A DNA stretch of 27,514 nucleotides from a virus: positions 1 to 27,514 of the IMG/VR virus record IMGVR_UViG_3300034375_003349; one strand, given 5' to 3'. A program made the translations under genes and the position numbers. The notes beneath the pieces are model-generated. The model was not told the DNA's origin. It made no database searches and was given only the letters and a program-made list of their open reading frames with translations. Shown here piece by piece: positions 7,495 through 12,687 of the stretch (its first letter is position 1; every line of letters begins with the position of its first letter).

Positions 7495-7519
7495 AGTACA
7501 ACATTTTGCAAACACACAA
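7490..7519 (-). promoter_or_regulatory. Leftward promoter for the primase-helicase gene
   Basis: Read leftward, TTGTGT (7519-7514), an 18-base spacer and TATTAT (7495-7490). The -10 box overlaps the rightward -10 box almost completely, so the two promoters probably compete for polymerase. Confidence 0.4.
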
Positions 7520-7528
7520 GGAAAAACG

Positions 7529-8242
7529 ATGGGAATCATAGCAACTGGTGGCGGCGGATCAGACTTCGAGCAAGTCCCGACTGGCACACACAACGCAATC
7601 TGCTACAAGTTGGTGGATGCTGGAACCAACATGAAAGAGTACCAAGGCGAGGTCAGCAAGAAGCACATCGTCTTTATTTTTTGGGAGTTACCCGAGCTTC
7701 GTATGGCAGACGATCGCCCCATGTCGATCAGTTGCGAGTATACGTTAAGTTTGAATGAACGCGCAAAACTGCGGCAGCATTTACAGGCATGGCGCAACAA
7801 ATCCTTTACCGAAGAAGAACTGGGGTCGTTTGACCTGACCAAGATCTTGGGTACAACGTGCAAGGTTGATGTCGGTTTGACCAGTGGCGGCAACGCCAAG
7901 GTTCAGGGTGTCTTCTGCGCCGATGGTGGGGCAAAGAAAGTGCCAACGGTAAACGATCAGGTTGTCTTCGACTTAGAGGATTACTGCAATGAGTTTAACG
8001 GCAACTCAGGCAAAGCCAGTAAGATTGCTTGCGACGTGTTCGACGGCTTGCCACGATTCATGCAGTGGCAGATCGGTGGGTGCGACGAACCCGGAAAGGA
8101 TAAGGTAGAGCCTTGCTTCGAGCTAAGAGCCGCAATGGCAAAGGGTGAAGCCGCCCCAGCTCCAGAGCCTGCTCCAAAGAAGAAAGCCGAGAAGGAAGAG
8201 CAGGTAGTGGACGACGACTTCGACGACGACATTCCGTTTTAG
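7529..8242 (+). CDS. Phage single-stranded-DNA-binding protein (DUF669-like) with SSB C-terminal tip
   Basis: The start chosen is ATG 7529 (MGIIATGGGGSDFE), with AAGGA 8-12 bases upstream; an earlier in-frame ATG at 7466 lies inside the promoter. The 237-residue protein has a globular region of about 1-205 resembling the DUF669 family found beside phage recombination genes. A proline/alanine/lysine linker (206-226) and the acidic tail VDDDFDDDIPF follow. The last eight residues, DFDDDIPF, equal the end of E. coli SSB, which docks host replication and repair proteins. It probably coats single-stranded DNA during replication and recombination. It is first in a rightward operon that also contains the RecE-like exonuclease. 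Confidence 0.8.
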   Translation: MGIIATGGGGSDFEQVPTGTHNAICYKLVDAGTNMKEYQGEVSKKHIVFIFWELPELRMADDRPMSISCEYTLSLNERAKLRQHLQAWRNKSFTEEELGSFDLTKILGTTCKVDVGLTSGGNAKVQGVFCADGGAKKVPTVNDQVVFDLEDYCNEFNGNSGKASKIACDVFDGLPRFMQWQIGGCDEPGKDKVEPCFELRAAMAKGEAAPAPEPAPKKKAEKEEQVVDDDFDDDIPF

Positions 8243-8252
8243 GGAAACTGCT

Positions 8253-8660
8253 ATGAAGAAGAAGATTAAGCGAAGCCGTAGATCGGTCAAGAGCGAGTTG
8301 GTCATCGACTACCTGAGTCATTTTGGAGAGACTAAGCCAGACGTGTTGGCGCAAGAGCTGGGCGTAAGCAAGAGCCTTGCGTCAGCCAAGCTGAAGGAAT
8401 GGCGAGAGGCTCAGAAGAAAGTTGCCAAGGCACTGTCTGTCGCAGTCTCTGACGGCTCAACCGCCAGCTACTATGAGCTGCCAAAGAAAGCCAAAGAGCT
8501 GCAAGACCTGATCTCACACAAGAACATGAACGCTCAGATCGGTGAGATCTTTAGGGCAACCTATCGATACGGTCAGTCGTCGCATAGCAGTGAACTGCGT
8601 GATGCTAAGAAGATTCGTTTTTACATCGACGCTGAGATCAAGCGACTGGAGCAGTTATGA
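8253..8660 (+). CDS. HTH protein with DUF3310-like C-terminal half
   Basis: A 135-residue protein. The very basic N-terminus (MKKKIKRSRR) leads into a helix-turn-helix at about 14-51 (ELVIDYLSHF, VLAQELGVSKSLASAKLKEW). Residues about 80-133 (KELQDLISH, IGEIFRATYRYGQ, ELRDAKKIRFYIDAEI) resemble the DUF3310 family, small helical proteins common near phage replication genes. DNA binding is likely. It may regulate the operon or act at the fork; neither is shown. It follows the SSB gene by 10 bp with a weak ribosome binding site (AGGGA). Its stop overlaps the next start (ATGA). Confidence 0.6.
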   Translation: MKKKIKRSRRSVKSELVIDYLSHFGETKPDVLAQELGVSKSLASAKLKEWREAQKKVAKALSVAVSDGSTASYYELPKKAKELQDLISHKNMNAQIGEIFRATYRYGQSSHSSELRDAKKIRFYIDAEIKRLEQL

Positions 8661-8764
8661 GGATTCGACAGATCATTGCTGACGCAAAGCACCCAATCTT
8701 TACCCCATATGCTGTGATGGTAGCATTCGGTATCGGATTGATTTTAGGATTCGGTTTAGGCTAA
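8657..8764 (+). CDS. 35-residue single-pass membrane protein
   Basis: The frame starts in the ATGA overlap with the preceding stop. It encodes a positively charged N-terminus (MRIRQ), a short polar segment and a hydrophobic helix, AVMVAFGIGLILGFGLG (19-35), ending right after the membrane segment. The glycine-spaced helix suggests oligomerisation. The start overlap and clean membrane topology support a real gene. A holin-like, host-takeover or membrane-anchoring role is possible; there is no homology evidence. Confidence 0.5.
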   Translation: MRIRQIIADAKHPIFTPYAVMVAFGIGLILGFGLG

Positions 8765-8836
8765 GGGTTCCATCACGGCCCTCCAACAGTGTTCCCGTCC
8801 ACTGAGCCGCCTCGGCGGGACTAATTAGGAAACCCA

Positions 8837-9607
8837 ATGGAATTCAAAGAAGGTATCTACGAAGACCTCGACTACCCCACCTACGACTCGATCCCTGCAT
8901 GGAGATCTCACGACCTGACCTCAATCGCTAAGTGCCCGTTCACTTGGAAGAATCGGACGTTCAACAACTCTCTGGCATTGCTTGAGGGTCGGGTGCAACA
9001 CACCGTGTTCTTAGAGCATCACAAGTTCTTCGATGAGTTTGCGATCGAGCCGTTAGTCGATAGACGCACAAAGGCAGGCAAGCAAGAGTACGCCGAGTGG
9101 CTCGAAGATCTTGGTGACAAGACACCCTGCAAGCAGGATATGTACGACATCTGCATGGAGCGGCGGGAGGTTGTCTCTGACTTCATACCCGAGCCAAGTC
9201 ATCGGGTCGAGCTAACGCTCTGCTGGATGTGGAACGGCCAACCCTGCAAGGGAAAGCTAGACTGGCATACTGGGACAGACATATGGGATCTCAAGACCTG
9301 TCGGGACGCTTCACCCCGTGGATTCAGGAGTGCGATCAACACATTCCGATATCACCAACAGGCTGCGTACTATCTTGCTGGTTGTCGGGCAGTTGGCCTG
9401 CCGACAGAGAAGTTCTATTTCTTGGCTCAGGAAAAGGCAGCGCCCTATCCCTATTGCGTGTACACGTTATCGGACGAAGCCATAGCCTATGCTGACGCTC
9501 AGAATGAGCAAGCCATGGCCATTGGCATCAAGTGCAGGGAGCAAGACCTCTACCTGCCATACAACCAAGAAGGCATCAAGGAGTTTGGCCTTGCTGACCT
9601 TAACTAA
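8837..9607 (+). CDS. RecE-like / DUF3799 PD-(D/E)XK exonuclease
   Basis: A 256-residue protein with AGGAAACCC directly before the ATG. Recognisable features are H55 in LEGRVQHTVFLEH, E125 in HRVELTL, D142 in KGKLDWH, the D151-x-K153 pair in WDLKTC, and the RYHQQAAYY helix (171-179) with conserved tyrosine and glutamine. These match phage and RecE-family 5'-3' exonucleases of the PD-(D/E)XK fold. It would resect double-stranded ends to give 3' tails for the SSB-like protein two genes upstream. No single-strand annealing protein is recognised in the window, so the partner recombinase may be elsewhere or host-supplied. Confidence 0.8.
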   Translation: MEFKEGIYEDLDYPTYDSIPAWRSHDLTSIAKCPFTWKNRTFNNSLALLEGRVQHTVFLEHHKFFDEFAIEPLVDRRTKAGKQEYAEWLEDLGDKTPCKQDMYDICMERREVVSDFIPEPSHRVELTLCWMWNGQPCKGKLDWHTGTDIWDLKTCRDASPRGFRSAINTFRYHQQAAYYLAGCRAVGLPTEKFYFLAQEKAAPYPYCVYTLSDEAIAYADAQNEQAMAIGIKCREQDLYLPYNQEGIKEFGLADLN

Positions 9608-9818
9608 AGAGGAACGGGAACGGGAAGCGAAGTGGGCGGAAGATATTAAATACTACGCCGCTCGGAGCGTCTGGAAGAAAAGGCACGAAGCCACGCCGAA
9701 CAATCCGCCACACCGACGAGTGACTTGGTCTGAGTGGTTCGAGAAAAAGTTTGGCGAGAATCTTATTGAGTATGCTGAGAGAAAGGCAAAGGAAAAGAAA
9801 AAGTCAAAGCCTGTTTAG
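9591..9818 (+). CDS. 75-residue highly charged protein, unknown
   Basis: No ATG lies near the start of the well-populated part of this frame. TTG at 9591 with AAGGAG at 9579-9584 (7-base spacing) is the best initiation site, overlapping the exonuclease end by 17 bases. The product is very rich in K, E and R (LTKEEREREAKWAEDIKYY), includes the aromatic patch TWSEWFEKKFGE and ends in a lysine-rich tail. It is probably helical and may bind nucleic acid or act with the exonuclease. It overlaps the next, convergent gene by 15 bases. Confidence 0.55.
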   Translation: MLTLTKEEREREAKWAEDIKYYAARSVWKKRHEATPNNPPHRRVTWSEWFEKKFGENLIEYAERKAKEKKKSKPV

Positions 9819-9980
9819 TTCTTCACTTGCCAGTCTGCCAGTTTCCCTGTTGAACTTCATCGCAAGGTAGTCGTGGATTCGGCTCAGCTCATAGGCTCTT
9901 ACATCGTCGTCTTCCTCGCCAACAATCTTATCGATCATCGCTAAGACTCGGATGGTTGGTATGTTTGATTCTCTTTGCAT
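9804..9980 (-). CDS. 58-residue protein, unknown
   Basis: A short leftward frame, ATG at 9980, TGA at 9804-9806, with AGGA seven bases before the start. It reads MQRESNIPTIRVLAMIDKIV and continues as a mixed-charge helical protein ending SEELNRL. No family is recognised. It lies beyond the terminator at 10008-10031, so it needs read-through or its own promoter. Its end overlaps the convergent gene ending at 9818, which makes the two transcripts complementary at their tails. Confidence 0.5.
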   Translation of the reverse strand: MQRESNIPTIRVLAMIDKIVGEEDDDVRAYELSRIHDYLAMKFNRETGRLASEELNRL

Positions 9981-10007
9981 AGCTTAATCCTAAGTCAAAT
10001 TGCAGAC

Positions 10008-10031
10008 AAAAAAAAGCGGCCTAAGCCGCTT
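10008..10031 (-). terminator. Leftward intrinsic terminator containing a stop codon
   Basis: Read leftward, AAGCGGC-TTAG-GCCGCTT followed by six more T. A seven-pair GC-rich stem with a tetraloop and a T-run is a textbook intrinsic terminator. The TAG stop of the gene at 10021-10401 lies within the loop. Confidence 0.8.
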
Positions 10032-10401
10032 CTGTTTCGTAAGTTTTAATCTTCACTGAATCACGTTCTACATCGTGCTCCCAATCCCAGATTGCGATTG
10101 GCGTAGGCTCTGCGCCCCACTCAGGAAGGTTTAGCTCAACCTTGATAACCTTGCCAATCCTTCGCTCAACGTAACCAGATGCTCGCATACCGTCGTGGTC
10201 GTAAGGGCCAGTCTTTACCCAGCCCCCTTTTAGAACCTTTTGCCATTCGAGACGACCTTTTAAATGACCCTTGCGCTTGCCTCGAACATAACGCGGCAAA
10301 GCGTCAACAATTTCGTCACCGAAATAACGGCGAGCCATGCCTTCAACAAACTCAGAAGACATGTAACCACCCCTGTAATCTATGTCTGATCTTACTGTCA
10401 C
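10021..10401 (-). CDS. 126-residue protein, unknown
   Basis: The frame begins with GTG at 10401, preceded by GGAGGAG at five-base spacing, a very strong ribosome binding site. The product (MTVRSDIDYRGGYMSSEF) has a basic middle (YVRGKRKGHLKGR) and a tryptophan-rich C-terminal half. It ends ETEAA. No domain is recognised. It is the third gene of a leftward set whose stop codons lie in GC hairpins; the stop here sits in the terminator loop. Confidence 0.65.
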   Translation of the reverse strand: MTVRSDIDYRGGYMSSEFVEGMARRYFGDEIVDALPRYVRGKRKGHLKGRLEWQKVLKGGWVKTGPYDHDGMRASGYVERRIGKVIKVELNLPEWGAEPTPIAIWDWEHDVERDSVKIKTYETEAA

Positions 10402-10413
10402 TGTTCTCCTCCC

Positions 10414-10429
10414 GGCGGCTTACGCCGCC
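10414..10429 (-). repeat. GGCGGC-GUAA-GCCGCC hairpin holding a stop codon, copy 1
   Basis: Leftward RNA forms a perfect six-pair GC stem capped by GUAA, a GNRA-type tetraloop. The UAA of the loop is the stop codon of the gene at 10420-10824. The ribosome binding site of the next gene starts within a few bases of the stem. The 16 bases are identical to the copy at 10839-10854. Confidence 0.8.
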
Positions 10430-10824
10430 TCTCCCAACAATTCGGTAAGAACACTCAGCACTTCACAAAGCTTTACAGTCTGCTTGTCGCTGATATTCTT
10501 GCCCTCAAACCTAGCTTTATTAATTTTCTCAGCCAGTAGGTGAGCTGAGTCGGCCAAGACCTGCGCCCTGCGAGATTCTTTATGCGAAGGCTTAATTGCG
10601 CTTGAGATAAACTTACAATCAGCAAGATCTTCGAGATCTGCCGTCTCGCAGTTGACCTGAATGACCGTCCCGTTCGTTACTGCAAAGGTCACGCCAGAAG
10701 TAAGGCAGTGTCTGTTCAGGCTCCCAAAATAAACGTCAAGCCGAGGCGCGACCATGTTGATCAGGTCGCAGATATCGTCATTGCTCATCTTGTTTGCAAT
10801 GTCTAAAAGCTCTTGGTGTTCCAT
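10420..10824 (-). CDS. 134-residue protein, unknown
   Basis: ATG at 10824 (MEHQELLDIANKM) is chosen because AAGGAG lies six bases upstream; an adjacent ATG at 10827 is the alternative. A longer frame reaching 10890 would overlap the previous gene and lacks a ribosome binding site. The product looks mostly alpha-helical at both ends, with a beta-rich centre (SGVTFAVTNGTVIQV). It ends LLGEAA. No family is recognised. It sits between two identical hairpins. Confidence 0.6.
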   Translation of the reverse strand: MEHQELLDIANKMSNDDICDLINMVAPRLDVYFGSLNRHCLTSGVTFAVTNGTVIQVNCETADLEDLADCKFISSAIKPSHKESRRAQVLADSAHLLAEKINKARFEGKNISDKQTVKLCEVLSVLTELLGEAA

Positions 10825-10838
10825 CATCTTCTCCTTGC

Positions 10839-10854
10839 GGCGGCTTACGCCGCC
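10839..10854 (-). repeat. GGCGGC-GUAA-GCCGCC hairpin holding a stop codon, copy 2
   Basis: This is a second exact copy of the 16-base hairpin. The UAA in its GUAA loop is the stop codon of the gene at 10845-11363. AAGGAG of the next gene begins two bases after the stem. Confidence 0.8.
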
Positions 10855-11363
10855 TTCCTTGTTGCTGTTAATGTTGCATCCCCGTGCCATCCTGAGACCC
10901 GTGGCTTCCAGCCATCAACCTTGAGTTCTTCGGCCCTAGCATACGCCTTGCGAATGTCCGTGAATCTTTCGTGGATTCGCTCAACCTTTTCTTCTTTAGG
11001 TGCGGGATAAAGATTTTGGCCTTGACGCTTCTCTATCAACTTGCGAAGAGAGGCAACGTGATCGGTCATTGCTTGATACTGGAGGTTGTTTTTGCGAGCA
11101 GCTCGAAACTCTTCGTCGCTGAGGAGGAAGAGTTTGAGGTCGAGCAACTTCATGCCAGCAAGTTGGCCTTGAATGGAGTTGATGATTTGAGTTGTTAGCT
11201 TATGGCTCTTCTCAATCGGAAGCTCATTCGATCCCGGGCACTCGCCCTGAAACATCCCCCAATCGACGGTGTAGCCGTGCTTAGCAATCATGCCAGTCTT
11301 GTTGTTAACCGCCTGCACTGAACCGCATACTTGGCAGGTTCCTCTGTGTGTGTGTCTTGCCAT
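10845..11363 (-). CDS. 172-residue zinc-binding-like protein, unknown
   Basis: ATG at 11363 follows AAGGA with seven-base spacing; the adjacent ATG at 11366 is nearly as good. The N-terminus carries a probable zinc site: C10-x2-C13 in GTCQVCGS, H29 in AKHGY and C42 in GECPGS. The rest is a long, charged, probably helical region (about 55-140) with a C-terminal WKPRVSGWHGD segment and the ending TRKAA. The zinc-knuckle region resembles one I have seen in hypothetical phage proteins, but I know no function. It is first in a leftward operon with a GC hairpin in its leader. Confidence 0.6.
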   Translation of the reverse strand: MARHTHRGTCQVCGSVQAVNNKTGMIAKHGYTVDWGMFQGECPGSNELPIEKSHKLTTQIINSIQGQLAGMKLLDLKLFLLSDEEFRAARKNNLQYQAMTDHVASLRKLIEKRQGQNLYPAPKEEKVERIHERFTDIRKAYARAEELKVDGWKPRVSGWHGDATLTATRKAA

Positions 11364-11383
11364 CATGTTTTCCTTTTGGTTAT

Positions 11384-11399
11384 GGGGGCAAGCGCCCCC
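11384..11399 (-). repeat. Leader hairpin GGGGGC-GCUU-GCCCCC
   Basis: A perfect six-pair GC stem with a four-base loop, eight bases before AAGGA of the 172-residue gene. It has the same geometry as the two GGCGGC-GUAA hairpins downstream. There is no T-run, so it is not an obvious terminator. Confidence 0.65.
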
Positions 11400-11446
11400 G
11401 ACAAAAGGAATAATCGCACAATCCCGTGTCGTTGTACACACTTTTA

Positions 11447-11470
11447 TGCAAATAAATGTAACTATTTGCA
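11447..11470. promoter_or_regulatory. Operator-like inverted repeat TGCAAATA-N8-TATTTGCA
   Basis: The two eight-base arms are perfect reverse complements around an eight-base spacer, in the short gap between the oxygenase gene and the leader of the small leftward operon. A possible leftward promoter (TGTACA-N17-GATTAT, the -10 box at 11415-11410) lies just downstream. The site could be an operator or activator site for a dimeric regulator. Confidence 0.5.
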
Positions 11471-11472
11471 GG

Positions 11473-12177
11473 TCATTCCAAACTGTTGTATCTCTCGATA
11501 AGCCGCTTCTTATCGTGCAGCCAGAAAACCAATAAGTATCGGTCGCCGCTCTCTACCGCTAGGCCACGGTGCAGGTTGGTGAAGGAAGGAAATATCAATG
11601 CGTGTCCACTGGGCAGCGGATTCAGGATGCCGTGGCGATGAAACTCTGTGCCACCACCCTTGTACTCATCGGTGTTGAGGGGAACCACCACGCTGATGTC
11701 GGCGCTCTCGTCGTGATGCCACGCGCCTTTCTGCTTATCCTTGGGGTTGTAGTTAGCAATCTGGATCGAAGAAACGTCTCGGCAATCCCTGTGGTACAGC
11801 GTATTAAAAATCGGGTTCAGCACGTTCTGCACGACAAACCACATCGTGCGGTACAGCTCAGGCACATGCTCTTGCAGCACAATCTCAGGGATCTGCCTCA
11901 GCTCGTCCTCAGCTTCATTTGGCTCAAAGGGTATCTCCTGCTCCATTTGCTTGATTTCTTCGACCAACATCTTGCAGAACTGCCTTCGGAACAACGGCAC
12001 CTTGTACACCTCGGGAAAGACCTTCTTGCATAGCCGAGACACAGGAGTCTTCTGTAGGCGCTCCCTGCCATCCCTTGCCCTGAATTCAGCAATCATCGGA
12101 ACGGTCGCCTGAACCGCCTTGTAGAGCGGCTGGTTGACCATCCAATGCGACTGCATTGACAACATATAATTTTTCAT
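11473..12177 (-). CDS. 2-oxoglutarate/Fe(II)-dependent oxygenase
   Basis: The iron-binding facial triad is visible in AWHHDESAD (H-x-D) and NLHRGLAVESGDRY, which supplies the distal histidine and, ten residues on, the 2-oxoglutarate-binding arginine. A jelly-roll pattern (ISVVVPLNTD, GGGTEFHR, GHALIFPSF) lies between them. This matches phage prolyl-hydroxylase-like dioxygenases. About 150 residues precede the catalytic core. ATG 12177 (MKNYML) gives 234 residues, but no start here has a good ribosome binding site; 12186 and 12141 are alternatives. Substrate unknown: protein, nucleic acid and small-molecule targets are all known in the superfamily. It is divergent from the ribbon-helix-helix gene and shares its control region. 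Confidence 0.75.
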   Translation of the reverse strand: MKNYMLSMQSHWMVNQPLYKAVQATVPMIAEFRARDGRERLQKTPVSRLCKKVFPEVYKVPLFRRQFCKMLVEEIKQMEQEIPFEPNEAEDELRQIPEIVLQEHVPELYRTMWFVVQNVLNPIFNTLYHRDCRDVSSIQIANYNPKDKQKGAWHHDESADISVVVPLNTDEYKGGGTEFHRHGILNPLPSGHALIFPSFTNLHRGLAVESGDRYLLVFWLHDKKRLIERYNSLE

Positions 12178-12186
12178 TTCATACAT

Positions 12187-12215
12187 TTGTGCAATGATAT
12201 ACAATCCTATACAAT
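12187..12215 (+). promoter_or_regulatory. Rightward promoter of the ribbon-helix-helix gene
   Basis: TTGTGC (12187-12192), a 17-base spacer and TACAAT (12210-12215), 27 bp before the start codon. The -10 box lies inside the second TATACAAT repeat. Confidence 0.5.
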
Positions 12216-12222
12216 TGCTCAA
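12194..12222 (-). promoter_or_regulatory. Leftward promoter of the oxygenase gene
   Basis: Read leftward, TTGAGC (12222-12217), a 17-base spacer and TATCAT (12199-12194). It lies opposite to and over the rightward promoter, so one bound repressor would block both. Confidence 0.4.
12198..12215. promoter_or_regulatory. Probable operator: two TATACAAT copies 10 bp apart
   Basis: TATACAAT occurs at 12198-12205 and 12208-12215 in the same orientation, one helical turn apart, framed by GCAAT (12191) and ATTGC (12214). Tandem sites on one helix face are typical for ribbon-helix-helix dimers that bind cooperatively. The regulator gene starts 27 bp away. Confidence 0.55.
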
Positions 12223-12241
12223 TATCAATTAGAGATCCGTC

Positions 12242-12418
12242 ATGGAAACCGAAGACCAAGCAGCGTTAGACAGAAAAAGAAAGTCGCTGGCGATTGACCT
12301 CGAAACATACGAGAGGCTACGCGACATCTGTGCGCGAGAGCGACGAACAATAATCAGCCAGTTGCAACTCATGATTGAGCAGAAGCACGACGACCTGTTC
12401 GATAGGAATAATCATTGA
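12242..12418 (+). CDS. Ribbon-helix-helix (Arc/CopG-like) transcriptional regulator
   Basis: A 58-residue protein (METEDQAALDRKRKSLAIDL). KSLAIDLETYERLRDICARE matches the beta-strand and first helix of ribbon-helix-helix proteins, and RRTIISQLQLMIEQK matches the second helix. Size is typical for this family. The ribosome binding site is weak (GAGA), so the level may be low. The gene overlaps the next one: its TGA shares bases with a TTG start. It most likely represses its own promoter and that of the oxygenase, and perhaps others in the window. Confidence 0.75.
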   Translation: METEDQAALDRKRKSLAIDLETYERLRDICARERRTIISQLQLMIEQKHDDLFDRNNH

Positions 12419-12687
12419 AAAATTTATTTAAGAGAAAGCCGACCCAGATTCCTCAATCCTACCGCCCTGTGGCAGAGTCTAAGGAAGTTATCGACCTGTT
12501 TGGTAGGATGACCTTACACCAACAAGCCGCGCTCCTACGGCTCTGTAGTCGCAACCTGATGATCGACGTTGAGGGTGACTATCATATGGGCTATGACTTC
12601 GACTGGAACGTCAGTGGCGCAATGATTATCGCCACCCCAGCCGAGCCAGACCTACCAATGCTAGGCGAGGGAAGCGATCCCGCCTAA
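12415..12687 (+). CDS. 90-residue protein, unknown
   Basis: The start is TTG at 12415, overlapping the regulator's TGA, with AGGA seven bases upstream. The N-terminus is basic (KNLFKRKPTQ). A probable helical segment (IDLFGRMTLHQQAALLRLCS) and an acidic, aromatic C-terminal half (GDYHMGYDFDWN) follow. No family is recognised. Co-transcribed with the regulator and its only operon partner. Its last 27 bases overlap the convergent end of the 866-residue virion gene. Confidence 0.55.
   Translation: MKNLFKRKPTQIPQSYRPVAESKEVIDLFGRMTLHQQAALLRLCSRNLMIDVEGDYHMGYDFDWNVSGAMIIATPAEPDLPMLGEGSDPA

Noticed and set aside
7454-7519. Longer N-terminus for the primase-helicase gene
   Set aside because: The additional residues (MCVCKMLYYY) come from the divergent promoter; ATG 7453 has AAGGTGA upstream.
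7466-7528. Longer N-terminus for the SSB-like gene
   Set aside because: This stretch holds promoter boxes, and ATG 7529 has a proper ribosome binding site and the MGIIATGGGG start.
8765-8836. Possible riboswitch or hairpin before the exonuclease gene
   Set aside because: Only a five-pair TCCCG/CGGGA stem is visible and no known aptamer signature; too weak to call.
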